DNA of 64,000 bases from Homalodisca vitripennis (lineage: Eukaryota > Arthropoda > Insecta > Hemiptera > Cicadellidae): assembly GCF_021130785.1 (NCBI RefSeq), contig NC_060212.1:150936501-151000500 (forward strand). Direction: 5' to 3'. A program made the translations under genes and the position numbers. Under the pieces are notes generated by a model. It did not search any database and was not told the origin of the DNA. It saw only the letters and a list, made by a program, of their open reading frames with translations. Positions 1 through 11,066 of the stretch are shown here, piece by piece. Position 1 is the first letter of the stretch. The number at the start of each line of letters is the position of its first letter.

Positions 1-916
1 TACATTGCCTTAAATTAATTAATTTCATTTATGTGTTGAATAAAATAGGTATATAAATTAAAGTAATGATTATTACTATGAAATAACCCAATCATAGATA
101 GATAATTTTATATTGAGTATGAAATCATATTTTTTACAAATTGTAAATTAAAACACAAATTTTAAAATCAAAACCTTTTATTTTAAAAATTCTAAAAAGC
201 TTTAATTGGCCAAGCTTGCAACCAATAATTCATGTGAATTGTTAGGCTATAAAAATTGAACATTGATAGAGCTATCAAAACATTAAAATATCTATTTTAC
301 CCAAGTTCCCTTATGTTTTTATGTATAAACAGGCTTTAGTTTAAATGTTATCAAGGTTCACTTAAACAATCTCAAAAATTACAGTCCATTATATAACTCA
401 CTAAAACTTGTTATTGTTGTCAATATTCTAAATGACCAACATAAACAACTATATAATAAATCAATATTAGATACAAGAATTGTTAAACTGAAACTAACTA
501 TAGCAGTAAAAATCCAGTGTAAGTATTTTATAGAAGTAATAACAAGGCGTTAGACATGTTAATAAAACATATATCGGGTGGTGGAGTGCTGCCACTGAAA
601 TGACGAAATGCCTGATATCAGATGTTTGCCAGTTCCGTTATTAATTAATGTGCGATTCCAACATTTATTTAATTAATTAAATTTGTACTAGTGTTTTTTA
701 GTAGATGTTGACAAATGGTTGGCAAATTTTTCATACCTTATTTCAGTAAAAACCTTTAAAATTTTAAAATTCAGAACCTCAGTTCTCTAGGTTGGGAAGA
801 TTTAATTTTTTAAAATGTTTGAGATTGTTACCATTATTATTGCTTAACCCTGGAACTGGCAAATTTGTAATTAAAGACACATTTTTTCCTGTCGTGAGTG
901 TGAATTTTTGCATATT
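1..916. other. AT-rich non-coding stretch, probably intron of the DARS2-like gene
   Basis: No convincing exon, repeat boundary or transposase remnant was recognised here. The stretch is strongly AT-rich. It lies downstream, on the minus strand, of the last recognised DARS2-like exon at 8,704, so it is inferred to be intron of that gene, whose catalytic exons must lie further left. The short open frames here have no splice signals or family resemblance. Confidence 0.4.
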
Positions 917-1294
917 ATATAGACATAGACATAGACATTTTCTTTATTTGCAGTTTCGTCAAGAAATACAATGGCGTCAAACATTTTAAAAATGAAAAGA
1001 AGAAGAGAATGGAGAGTTTTCAGTTTCTTCCATTGCAGGAACTCTTCCAGCGTGTAAAAAGGTTTGTCGATCACCATGCTGTCAGAGCAGTCTTCAGTCT
1101 TGTTCCCGTTAGGGTCCTGAGCTCATTTGGCAGGAGGTTGTGGAGTTTTCTTCCCATATACGCTGGTGTCTTCTCTATACAGTGTGAGGTGATGGCGAGG
1201 CATTGTGTAGTGTGGCATATTGGTGTTGTAGCTGTGGATATTTGAGCCTTGTGGGAGGGTTCCTGCATCAACATACAACACTACTTCTTTTATA

Positions 1295-2628
1295 CAGGGT
1301 GTACATAAAGTCCTGCACTGGTATAATATTTTCTGAACGATAACAGATAAATAAACAAGATTTCGTACATCAATACTACACCTAAAAATCTACTTTTTGA
1401 GGGAACTATCAGTTTTCTGTAATATCATGGTGACGTCCCGCAAGGAGTCAGAAGGAAATCTTAAATAGGAGCATAGGTCAATATGGACATCATTTTTAAA
1501 GTGGCTTATCTAGCAGAGTTTAATACCGCAAACCGCACTCAAAAAGATTGATCCAGTACAAAATGGCGGCTGTTCAAAGATTTTACTTGGTTACATTTTA
1601 TTAGTAGCCATAACCCCAGTAAAAGCAAAACTGCAACCAAACAAATACTGCAGCTAACTACTACATTATGCTTGTCAATTGTACAGAAGTGAATTATGAC
1701 ATTAGTTATCCTCAAGGGTTACAAATTTGGTCCTAATATATTGATAACGGGGAAAACCTGATAACAGTAACAATTAGAAATCTCAGCGACCTATGACGAT
1801 CGGAAACACTTCCTGTTTTCATAAAGTGTTGATCGGTTCTTCCTACAGTTGTTCTAGAAATTGGCTGCCTCTCGTGAAAGCAGTCATTAAATAAATGGCA
1901 TGCTTCCTCGTGTGATCGTCTGTTATTTCCCCAACCAACCATCATAAGAAATGTTATACGTTCACGTTCGTCAAGCGACATAGTGTAGTTGAAGAACTAC
2001 AAGCAATACGACAAACTCTTTTGTACTAAGCGCACTGATAAAATGGATGGACAGCACCACTAAAACAAGAAAACTAGAATAGCCTACTATGAATAGACTG
2101 GGTAATAGGAAAGTCCTAACTGCGACCCAAAGATAAGAGATTTCTAATTGTTACTGTTATCAGGTTTTCCCCGTGTATCAATATATTAGGACCAAATTTG
2201 TAACCCTTGAGGATAACTAATGTCATAATTCACTTCTGTACAACTGACAAGCATAATGTAGTAGTTAGCTGCAGTATTTGTTTGGTTGCAGTTTTGCTTT
2301 ACTGGGGTTATGGCTACTAATAAAATGTAACCAAGTAAAATCTTTGAACAGCCGCCATTTTGTACTGGATCAATCTTTTTGAGTGCGGTTTTGCGGCATT
2401 AAACTCTGCTAGATAAGCCCTTTAAAATGATGTCCATATTGACCTATGCTCCAATTTAAGATTTTCCTTCTGACTCCTTGCAGGACGTCCCCATGATATT
2501 ACAGAAAAACTGATAGTTCCTTCAAAAAGTAGATTTTTAGGTGTAGTATTGATGTACCAAATCTTGTTTATTTTATCTGTTATCGTTCAGAAAATATTAT
2601 ACCCGTGCAGGACTTTATGTACACCCTG
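1295..2628 (-). mobile_element. Fold-back mariner-type derivative with ~490-bp inverted arms
   Basis: The element begins CAGGGTGTACATAAAGTCCT and ends with its reverse complement, flanked by TA on both sides (1,293-1,294 and 2,629-2,630), as in Tc1/mariner insertions. The left arm, 1,295-1,784, is a near-perfect inverted copy of the right arm, 2,137-2,628. The unique centre of about 350 bp carries the start of a transposase on the minus strand (1,981 to about 1,785), a helix-turn-helix of the DUF4817 type with EEACHLFNDCF and KTGSVSDR. That frame runs into the left arm and stops before any catalytic residue. The left arm therefore looks like an inverted copy of the 5' end that replaced the rest of the element. 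It sits inside the non-LTR ORF2 of 917-5,350. Confidence 0.88.
1733..1981 (-). pseudogene. Truncated mariner-type transposase N-terminus (DUF4817-like HTH)
   Basis: The 82-codon frame starts MSLDERERITFLMMVGWG and contains the block EEACHLFNDCFHERQPIS and then KTGSVSDRHRS. This order (ERV/ERI, a 'QRLF/ACxLF' helix, then 'xxTGSVxxR') matches the helix-turn-helix domain at the N-terminus of mariner-type transposases, such as the intact one at 14,259-13,768 in this window. After residue ~66 the frame enters the inverted left arm and encodes unrelated residues. No DDE catalytic domain is present. Confidence 0.75.
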
Positions 2629-5529
2629 TATAAAGGGAGATGACAGTCATTATTTTTAATGTCGCAAAAACTTCTTTGCATGAGGCTGTAGAGTTTATAC
2701 TGGCCAGTATTCTCACTGCTCTTTTCTGCAATACTAAGATGCGTTTTGTGTTTGTTGCTGTTGATGCTCTCCAAACAGCCAGCCCATATTGCAGGTGTGA
2801 CTGAAAGAGCGCATAAATAGGCGATCATAGCAGTCTCTAGACTACCTGATTGTCTGATGCGCTTTAGGACATATATACAGGAGCTGAGTTTAGCTGTTAA
2901 GGCATCTATATGCCGAGACCAAGAGATTTGGTTGTCTATAATTACTCCAAGAAATGCAGAGTATTCTTCCAAAGACACACCAGGCACAGTTTGAACCAAG
3001 ACCCCTCTTCTCCCGAAAGCCAGCTGCTTGGTTTTGGAAGCATTCACGGCAAGATCGTTCTCATGGCAGTATTGGTAAGCCTGTTTCCAGAGCAATATAC
3101 GACTGTACGGCGAGTTCATCTGGTGAGTGTTCAGCAAGTAACAGCGTTGTGTCATCCGCATACATTACAGCTTCACAGTGTTCTCTCCCAAGTACCGCGG
3201 CATATCGTTTGTAAGGAGTATGAACAACACTGGCCCCAGTACCGAGCCCTGCGGCACACCCCTTTTTATGGGAAGAGGGTTTGATCTTATAGCCTGTGAG
3301 AGCCCTCTATTTATTTCTGTCAGCTCTTCCACCTGACTGCGGCCCTCCAGATAACTTTTGAACCACTTCATAGCAGTACCCCCCGACACCCAAACTTCCA
3401 AGCTTGCCAAGGATCAGACTGTGGCCCAGGCAGTCAAAAGCCTTACTAAAGTCCAACATAATGCCTGTAACCAACTTTCCTGATTCCAAGTTTTCAACAA
3501 TGAATTCAGCTAGAGCAATGATGGCTGATGTTGTAGAGCGGGCCTTTAAGAAATCCATGCTGTTTTACCTGTCAAGAGGTGGTTAGTCTCACAGTGATTC
3601 ATGAGTCTTCTGAGAACCACTTTCTCCATTACCTTGGAGAATGTTGGGAGCAAGGAGATAGGCCTGTAGTTACTGGCTTCCAGTGCACTTCCTTTCTTTA
3701 GCTTAGGTAGACCTTATCTTGCTTAAGTGCTGAGGGGAAAAGTCCTTGTGTCAGGGACATATTTACAACATGTGTCAGGGTGGTATTAATTCAGTACTGC
3801 AGTGTTTTTTAACAGTTTCGCTGGTATATCATCAATACCAGAGGATGTTTTAGGTTTTAATTTGTTTATAATATCACTGATTTCTTTCTCATTTGTGAGA
3901 GGTAAATGTAGAAAATCATGATTGGTTTTCTGCTATTGTAAGATTTTCCCTGTCAAAGTAGGGTTGTTTCTAATTGTCTGATCAGCAATGTTAGTAAAAA
4001 AACAGATTTAGATGGTCAGATATTTCTCTAATATTTTCTGTTGTTTTGCCATTAATACTAAGTTGAAATTGTTTGCTTGTAGGTGCTTGTATTTTACGTT
4101 GTCCGTTTATTACTTGCCAGATAGCCTTTGACTTATTGCCTGATTGTTCAATATAGTTTGTGGACCTTGCTGCTGTTTAAGAAATCTGAGTCTGAGGTCA
4201 TATTCTTTTTAAATTTTATGTGCTTCAGTCTTATAGTGGTGCTGCCCTGTAGTTTCATAGTTTGTAAGACAGTTTAGGTAATCTTTTTTTAAGTCTGAAA
4301 GCTTCCTCATCCGCAATATACAGCCTTTTTTCCCTTTCCGAATTCGGATTTTTTTTTTTGGGCAGGCATAGTCCATTGATGTAGTGATGGTATTAATTAG
4401 AAAGGTGTAATGCTTCGTTGGTTGGTTGTTTGAGCTCCATAGTACATTTTCCCAATTTTCATTACGTAGCAATGCCTTCAGTGTATTTAAGTTTTTTTCA
4501 TTCATGATTCTGGTCATTTTGCTGAGAATAGTAGGCTTGGGTATTTTGATGTTAATTGTGCTCATTTGTGCAGTATGGTCTGAGATGCCTGTCATGATGA
4601 TTGTTGTAGTCATGTCAGTTGCAGAGAGATTCGAGCATACACCAGTCTATCGATGTTTGACTAGTAGGAGTAATTCTAGTTGGGGGGAGGTTCATTCTCA
4701 TGATATTATGAGTGTTTAGCATCTCACTTAGCATTCTACTATCTCTGTCCTGTATCATGCTGTTTACATTTATGTCTCCCCAGTATGACTGTAGGGTACT
4801 TCTCTGCATCCACCTCATCCAGTATCAATGACAGTGTTTCCAGTCCTGTTTCCAAGTTTTCGCTGGGTGATCTGTAGACACCAATGATGTTGAGATGTCG
4901 TTTACCTAGGCTAGTTTCTTATTACAGCTGCCTCACAAATGAGCTCTTTACAACATTGTGAGATGTCACAGGAATTTGTTGTGTCAGTCATAGTATTATC
5001 AACAAATATTGCCACACCTCCCTTCCTATGTTTTCTATTCTGCTAAAGTGAGCTGCAAGAGAGTATCCAGGGATTCTTGTATTTTCCAATTGTTCAGTTT
5101 GAAGGCCATGTTCAGACAGGATGAGGATATGTGGATGTATTTCATCTAGTAGGTGAGATACTCTGTTTATCTTACTTCCCAGGCCATCCACATTTTGATG
5201 GAGGATGGATATATTCGTTACAGAGACTGTTTCTTTAATTTGACCTCTTTCATTTGTCTGAGCTCTAAAAAAGTATTTAGGGTAGATGTGGTATCCTCAG
5301 ATGCAGTTCCAGATGTAAGATGCTGCTTGGTGGGGGGTGAAAAATAGTTTCATGTTAGTGAAAAAATAGTACAATTAGGGTTTTATTGTGAGTTTTGAAC
5401 ACTTAAAAGCTATTATCATGGTAATGACTCAATAGAACATGCCTCATAGAACATAAAACAAACATAAATCAAGTGGTTTTATTTTAGTAGTAAAGACAAA
5501 AAAATACTAAAGGGGTGTTTTGGGTCTGG

Positions 5530-5748
5530 TACACTTTTACAAGCAAATCACTGATTCTCTGTCAACTTCCACCCAAGCCAACCACCGTTAATTTAAGGTG
5601 AGCCATCCTACTGGCATTACCACAGACCAGTAACTCTCATAAGTGTACACCCGATAGCAAAAATTCCTAACATAAGGTGCGGGAGGCTAACCCGCGACTC
5701 CAAGGCTAACTCCCGAGAGTAGCACCTTAGACCACACAGCCATCCTGA
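5530..5748 (-). repeat. tRNA-derived SINE (or tRNA pseudogene with tail)
   Basis: On the minus strand the sequence begins GGATGGCTGTGTGGTCTAAGG (A-box-like TGGCTGTGTGGTCTAAGG at 5,742-5,725). About 35 bases later it has a degenerate B box, GGTTAGCCTCC (5,691-5,681), embedded in the hairpin GCGGGTTAGCCTCCCGC. Spacing and pairing resemble a Ser/Leu-class tRNA head with a lost TTCGA core. About 150 bases of non-tRNA sequence follow, which favours a SINE over a simple tRNA pseudogene. The boundaries beyond the tRNA-like head are approximate. There is no intact anticodon arm to name. Confidence 0.6.
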
Positions 5749-6989
5749 TTTGATGTCTTGAATGTGCATGTATCTCACTTAGGATGCCCGCTGTTAGTGT
5801 TAGAGTCAACTGTTCGTTAGTTCTAGGGTTAAGGTTTGTTAAGTATCGTTATTATTTTCATAATATATATTATTTTATATTAAAATGCTTTCTAAAACAT
5901 TACCATTTTTCTACAATTTAGAGCTATTCTCTTTTGTTATAGTAAATAATAATTTACAGAAAAAAATTACAAAAAAATCAATTTTTTTTAATAAATAAAT
6001 AAATATACTATATTATGCTAAATAAACAAAGTTTTCACTTAAAACAAAAATGACATAGTACAATTTATTTAAACCATTAAAAATGTGGATAGAATTTAGG
6101 AGTTAAAAAAAATTAAAAACCAAACAGATGTTAATTCATTCCATCCGTCTGGGAAACACAACCTGTCTGCTGAGAAGGAAACAATTTAACCCTTCGCATG
6201 CCATTAATGAATTTCATAATTTTCCTTAACGCCAAGACACCTATAAAATGTATTTTTTTTAAGTTCATAGCTAATTTGTATTATAAATATGCTATAATAC
6301 GTAAACAAAAAAAAATATTTATTGATAAAAATCTTAAAATAACTATTATTTACCATATTGTTAATTTTATCTAAATTCAAATTAATTGTATAATCTAATA
6401 AAACTGAAAAATTATAGATAAAGTTTCATAGATAAGGTCTATCTTCTTATATTATCATCTGGGCAGACAAGGGATATATTTTGTTATGGGTCTGTAGGAG
6501 ACCCAAAGCAGCCGAGCAGAATGCAGAACAGGTGGACCATAGCTAGACAAAGGATGGCCCCCCTCTCTCTGCCGCAAAATGTAGGTTGTCTAAAAATACT
6601 CCCTAATAAACTTCGATAAGCACAAGTGTGCGCCTGCTATTCCAAAGGCTATTTATGAACTAAAAAACTCTCCAAGAAACACAATGTATAATTTAGGATA
6701 TAATCATATATAGCTTCAAAGTCTCATTCAAATATATCTGTCTATGGTGTGGGAAGGATTAATTCTGCTGAACTCTAAGGGTTAAAAGTTACAGTCCTGC
6801 ATAGAATATAAAACTCAATCTACACAATGTTCATTTATAACAGCTTTGATTTTTCCTCAAAAAAGTTTCTTACAACACCAAATTTTTTTATGTGAAAATG
6901 GAAAAAAATGAACAAGAAACTAATAATTTTAAAAGGCACTATTCCAACAAGTAAAATTAAGAAATTGTAATAAATAATGATCCAATATA
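5749..6989. other. AT-rich non-coding stretch with one possible TTAA-type terminus
   Basis: No exon or transposase frame was found. At about 6,190 the sequence TTAACCCTTCGCATGCC resembles the termini of the piggyBac-type elements elsewhere in the window, and near 6,770 an inverted CTAAGGGTTAA occurs. The two ends match only over the CCCTT core, so a TTAA miniature element of about 600 bp is possible but not demonstrated. Confidence 0.3.
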
Positions 6990-8432
6990 CAGTGTCATCG
7001 AAAAATAATGCCTAGATTTAATAAAATTATAACATCAAAACCTTTCATGTTAAATGAGTAATTCTTTCACTGGACGATAACTGGTGAACGCAAGTTTTGT
7101 TTTTAGTTCGTCTGATTGTGTTTCCCTGTCTTTGTGATGCGCAGACAAGCTGCGCAATCGTCAAGGTCAGCCGGCCACAGACGCGCCGCCGCTCAGTACG
7201 ATGTTGACCGTGCAACAAAAAGCACAGTGCGTGATTTGGTACGCGGAGTCAAAGTCAATTGTCAGTGTACAGCGGCTCTTTCGGAGAACATATCCAGGTC
7301 AAACAGCACCTGATAACAAAGCTATCATTCGATGGTTTAACCAGTTTAGGGAAACAGGGACCGTCGGCAAAAAATCTAGACCAGGCCGACCAAGAACATC
7401 AGAAGAGAATGTTGAGCGTATCCGGCAATCTTGTGTTAGGAGCCCAAAAAAATCCATTGCTCGACGAAGTCTTCAACTAAACATTCCAAAAACAACAATA
7501 CAAAATGTACTGCACAAATGGCTAAGACTTCATGCGTATAAAATTCAGATAAAACAGCAAAAAAACCTACCGACCGCCCTAAACGAACTGAATTTGCAAG
7601 TTTTATGTTAAATGAAATTGATGATAATCCAAATTTTCTGATAATCCATAATAATGATAATAATTATAATGATAATAATGATTATAATCCAAATAATGAT
7701 AATCCATTTATGTGAAACGAAGCTACGTTTCACATAAATGGATGTGTAAAATCGTCACAATTGCCGTGTATGGGGATCGCAACAGCCAAACGAAATCCAC
7801 GAGTATGTGCGTGATTCTCCCAAACTCAATGTGTGGTGCGCGTTATTTCATGACAAAGTTATTGGACCTTTCTTTTTTGTAGAAAAAAACCATTACAGGC
7901 CTAGTTTACCTGGACATGCTTGAACTGTTTGTGTTACCCCAATTAGACGATATCGAACAACAGACTGGACAGCGAATCATTTTTATGCAAGATGGGGCTC
8001 CACCTCACTACCATCGCGAAGTACGCGCTGCACTAAACGCACGCTTCCCAAACGGTTGGATTGGTAGAGCAGCCCCCATTTCATGGCCTCCTAGAAGTCC
8101 TGATCTTACCCCTTTGGATTCCTTTTTCTGGGGGTACATAAAAAATATAGTTTACGCAGAAAAGATTCGGGATTTGGACCATCTTCGGGAGCGAATGTCT
8201 TCCGCAATCTTAACTGTTACGCCAGATATGATTGGACGCACGTGTCAGGAAGTTGACTACAGACTTGATATCTGCAGGGCAACGAACGGTGCTCACATTG
8301 AAACATACTAAGGTATGAAAAAAAAAAATTTATTTATTTCCGCACATTTTAAGACTACAACTTTTAAATTACCTTTAATAGTTTTTTTATGGCAGTTATT
8401 TAAAATCTAGGCATTATTTTTCGATGACCCTG
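6990..8432 (+). mobile_element. Mariner-superfamily transposon, DD41D type, inactivated
   Basis: The terminal inverted repeat CAGTGTCATCGAAAAATAAT starts at 6,990 and its complement ends at 8,432 (one or two mismatches), with TA on each side. At 1,443 bp it has full mariner length. The transposase is read in two blocks. One, 7,201-7,611, is a DUF4817 helix-turn-helix with VQRLFRRTYPG and ETGTVGKKSRPGRPR. The other, 7,916-8,311, carries the DDE core with MQDGAPPH and SPDLTPLDSFFWGY. The second and third catalytic aspartates are residues 26 and 68 of the second block, 41 residues apart, as in rosa-like DD41D mariners. The blocks are separated by frameshifts, a GATAAT-rich expansion and an inverted duplication that removes the codon of the first catalytic aspartate. 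Confidence 0.9.
7201..8311 (+). pseudogene. Broken DD41D mariner transposase
   Basis: The start at 7,201 (MLTVQQKAQCVIWYAESKS) precedes the DUF4817-like helix-turn-helix and the GRPR hinge, and the frame stops at 7,611. The catalytic half resumes in another frame, with residues of the first DDE block visible only as GCV-N near 7,740, NVWCALFHDKVIGPFFF around 7,830-7,880, QDGAPPH near 7,988 and SPDLTPLD near 8,100. The segment 7,618-7,743 is abnormal: GATAAT-type repeats are followed by an 18-bp perfect inverted duplication. A dead copy is certain, because the reading frame is lost twice and the first catalytic residue is gone. Confidence 0.88.
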
Positions 8433-8565
8433 TATTCCAATAAACCGTAGTTTTTTTCAAAATTGTACAAGGTAATTTCCTGAACTTCTCTACAAATATA
8501 TAGTACAACATTACTACTAATTTGTTACATAATGACACTAATTAATAGTTTTGTGATTTAGATGT

Positions 8566-8655
8566 AATATAATTAGATTTAATACATTACATAATAATAT
8601 AATTAGATTTAATATATTACATAATAATATAATTAGATGTAATATATTAGATGTA
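8566..8655. repeat. 30-bp tandem repeat, three units
   Basis: Three consecutive 30-base units start at 8,566, 8,596 and 8,626, each opening AATATAATTAGAT. The first two differ by one base; the third diverges in its second half. The array lies in the intron just downstream of the DARS2-like exon at 8,781-8,704. It has no visible coding or regulatory meaning. Confidence 0.85.
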
Positions 8656-8703
8656 AATATTAATTTAATAAAACAAAAATATGTAATATAAATTTAAGTT
8701 TAC

Positions 8704-8781
8704 CTCATAAAGTTTGCGCTTGGGAGCTGCAACGTCCAATATTTCATTTATTATAACTTCTATTTCACCAGTTGCCATTGT
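8704..8781 (-). CDS. DARS2: DARS2-like aspartyl-tRNA synthetase, exon (MATGEIEV block)
   Basis: This 78-base exon is bounded by TTTTATTTTCAG before 8,781 and GAG/GTAAAC after 8,704 on the minus strand. It encodes 26 residues, phase 0 to phase 0. It contains MATGEIEVIINEILDVAAP, the hallmark ATGEIE strand at the end of the OB-fold anticodon-binding domain of bacterial and mitochondrial aspartyl-tRNA synthetases, which charge tRNA-Asp with aspartate. The preceding residues INTT correspond to the loop before this strand in the family. It joins in frame with the exon at 9,069-8,971. The next expected exons (insert domain, class II motifs 1-3) were not found between here and position 1, so they must lie left of the window. 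Confidence 0.85.
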
Positions 8782-8970
8782 CTGAAAATAAAACATTAAG
8801 AATAATACTATGACATTGCTAATCAATAACATTACCGATACTTAGGTAAAGTGCCTCTGTTCAAGTGTATGGGCTTGAAATTTAAATTATATACTAAGAA
8901 ATTCTTCAAAACAAAATAAGTTTCAGACTAGATTATATTTATAGTTAACGACAACTTGCTACAGACTTAC

Positions 8971-9069
8971 TGTGTTGATAGTGTTGGCTGGCCTTCTTTC
9001 TACCAGCCCGATAATCTCAATGTGAGAGTCTAGCGGAATGTTGCGAATACGTTTAATTAAGTCCAATCT
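8971..9069 (-). CDS. DARS2: DARS2-like aspartyl-tRNA synthetase, exon (middle of anticodon-binding domain)
   Basis: The exon is 99 bases and 33 codons, phase 0 at both ends. Its acceptor is TTTTTTCAG/AGATTGG and its donor ACA/GTAAGT on the minus strand. It encodes RLDLIKRIRNIPLDSHIEI and ends ERRPANTINT. In the family this is the stretch between the 'LRDxxGxxQ' strand and the ATGEIE strand: the helix followed by the 'V.V.G.V..R' strand, here IEIIGLVERRP. It connects the exon at 15,837-15,652 to that at 8,781-8,704 without a phase change. The family call comes from the three exons together; this exon alone would be weak. Confidence 0.82.
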
Positions 9070-9637
9070 CTGAAAAAATGTACACAAAATTACAAAAGGA
9101 ACAAGAAAGGGGTGTATTCATCCAGAATTTAAAAGGGTAAAAATATTAAATGATATATTTTTTGTAGATCATAACTTCTACTTAGCTTTACAAACTCAAA
9201 ACCTAAGACATGTGAATAAATGTTAAATCAGCATCAGCTAACTATATATAAAGTCTTAAAGTGGTAACTTTCAGTCTCCTTATCTAAGTTGTCAGACAAC
9301 GATGCAACTAATATTCATGAGTCTGATGGTTGATTTTAAGTGCATAAAGGTAGAAAAAATGTATAATCCTAGAAAAAATTACAATATTATATTTTAACCC
9401 TTTGAGTGCCGCGGCGTTTTTGCTATATGGTACGCATGAAAATGCCGAGCCAAAATGCCTAATTTTGCAAGGGTCTGGTTAAAAATTCATAAAAAAATTA
9501 TTTATTGGTACAGGGTGGTGCAGAGGAAACGCATGTTTTTCAACATTGAATTACTGGAACACAATGGGTTGAAAATAATAAAAACAAGTATTAAATGATA
9601 GGTTTTTTAATGCAGTTTTTGAAATTACATACCATAT

Positions 9638-10342
9638 TTAGGTTCGGAAAATAATGTCTTTGAGATGACGTCCTTCTTGCTGGATACAAATATTGATCCT
9701 CTTCTGAAAATTACGGACGGCTCTCTCCAACATTTCATTCGGCACGGCTTCAATTTCCTGACGAATGGAATTCTTAAGGTCATCGAGTGTGCGAGGCTTG
9801 TTCATGTACACTTTTGATTTCAAATATCCCCACAAAAAGAAGTCACATATCGACAGGTCGGGTGAGCGAGGGGGCCAGTGAACATCACCAAATCTCGAAA
9901 TCACATGTCCTGGGAACATTTGTCGAACCACTTCCATGGATGCTCTCGCCGTGTGAGCTGTGGCACCATCCTGCTGAAACCAAATGTCTCTCATGTTCAC
10001 TTGACGCCTTGCAAGTTCTGGATGAAGGAAGTTGTTTAACATTTCAACGTAGTGAGCTGATGTCACAGTAACTGCAATTCCTTCCTCTTCAAAAAAATAG
10101 GGTCCAACAATACCCAACTTTGAAATGCAGCACCACACTGTTACCTTTAAACTGTGCAGAGGTCTTTGGTGTAATTCTTGTGGGTTCTCCGATGCCCAAT
10201 ACCGACAGTTTTGAACATTGACGTAACCGTCAAGATGAAAATGTGCTTCTCATCACTCATGAAGACTGTAGCATCGGGATCTTCCGTAAACATTTCATCC
10301 ATTATGCGACAAAACTCTCTGCGCTGTAAAAAATCCCCTTCA
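9638..10342 (-). pseudogene. Mariner transposase, catalytic half (DD41D)
   Basis: Minus-strand reading from the TTAA at 10,343 gives EGDFLQRREFCRIMDEMFTE, then MSDE (first catalytic Asp). After a frameshift near 10,240 come HLDGYVNVQNCRYW, WFQQDGATAHTA (second Asp) and RSPDLSICDFFLWGYLKSKVY (third Asp). The second and third aspartates are 41 residues apart. The C-terminus runs to the stop at 9,638, a little inside the terminal repeat. The two extra bases after MSDEKHI shift the frame, so even without the piggyBac insertion this copy is dead. Confidence 0.88.
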
Positions 10343-11066
10343 TTAACACGTTTGCTACCAGGCGGCGCATATTTGCGCCGCCCGGGTCACTGTAACAGAC
10401 CAACGTTACAAAATGTGGTTGTTCTACACAGACCGAGAATAATTGGTGTGAGACTAACCACAGACCAAGGATAAAATATTGTTGAATTGAGCTATAATTC
10501 AACAAAATAACCTAAAATGTACGTCTGTACTCTTCTTATTTCATATATTGCTGATTTGCGTAATTTTTACGGCGGCGCATATGTGGGACGCTCGGTCCAT
10601 AGCATCAAAATCTTAACATAGACCAAGCGACCCATATATGAGCCACTATTTATTTGCTGCTAGTTACTGTAGGTTTTAGGGTAAGTTTCAATCAAACATG
10701 CATATCTTATTATGAGAGTATTTTAATTAATGGTACAAAAGCTCAAACAACAGACTCATAAATACAAGTTCATTGAATGTATTATTATACATATCTTATT
10801 AGGCTATAGGCCTACAAGAATTTTAATTTTAGAAATTAAAAAAGTAGAATATAAGAAAATAAAGTAGAAATAAAGTTTATTTTATTTCCAGGTACCAAAA
10901 CACAAATGGGATTCTTTTTACTCTACAAGACATAATACACGACTGTTAACCCATATCTCATAACTATTTTACAAAATAAGTGAACAATTATATAAGTTAT
11001 TAAATTTACACAAATATTCAGAATGTTCCACGTTACATTATATTTAAGTGCTCACACATTCATAGT

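Larger units (their letters stand above)
917..5350 (-). mobile_element. Non-LTR retrotransposon, near full-length ORF2, split by a DNA transposon
   Basis: Read on the minus strand, this is a degenerate ORF2 of a Jockey/CR1-like non-LTR retrotransposon. An apurinic-type endonuclease domain comes first, with HQNVDGLGSKINRVSHLL near 5,190 and GDINVNS near 4,780. Reverse transcriptase follows: LDFSKAFDCLGH near 3,450, RRGVPQGSVLGPVLF near 3,260 and the catalytic MYADDTT near 3,160. The C-terminal HNLLPNEL and PFYTLEEFLQW blocks lie at 1,150-1,040. The 3' end is AATAAA followed by three TCTATG units, around 917-950. Frameshifts and stops break the frame (for example near 4,615, 3,165 and 1,075), so it cannot act on its own. 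No ORF1 was seen upstream, so the 5' end is probably truncated near 5,350. The frame is interrupted at 1,295-2,628 by a fold-back element and resumes on the other side. Confidence 0.85.

Noticed and set aside
792..1245. Plus-strand open frames over the left retrotransposon end
   Set aside because: They are antisense to the C-terminus of the minus-strand ORF2 remnant, which has clear family blocks.
5675..5748. Functional tRNA gene
   Set aside because: The B box lacks the TTCGA core, the anticodon arm does not fold cleanly, and a long tail follows. It is better read as a SINE head.
8566..8655. Evenly spaced repeats considered as a CRISPR-like array
   Set aside because: The units are contiguous with no unique spacers, and the window is animal DNA. 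It is a minisatellite.
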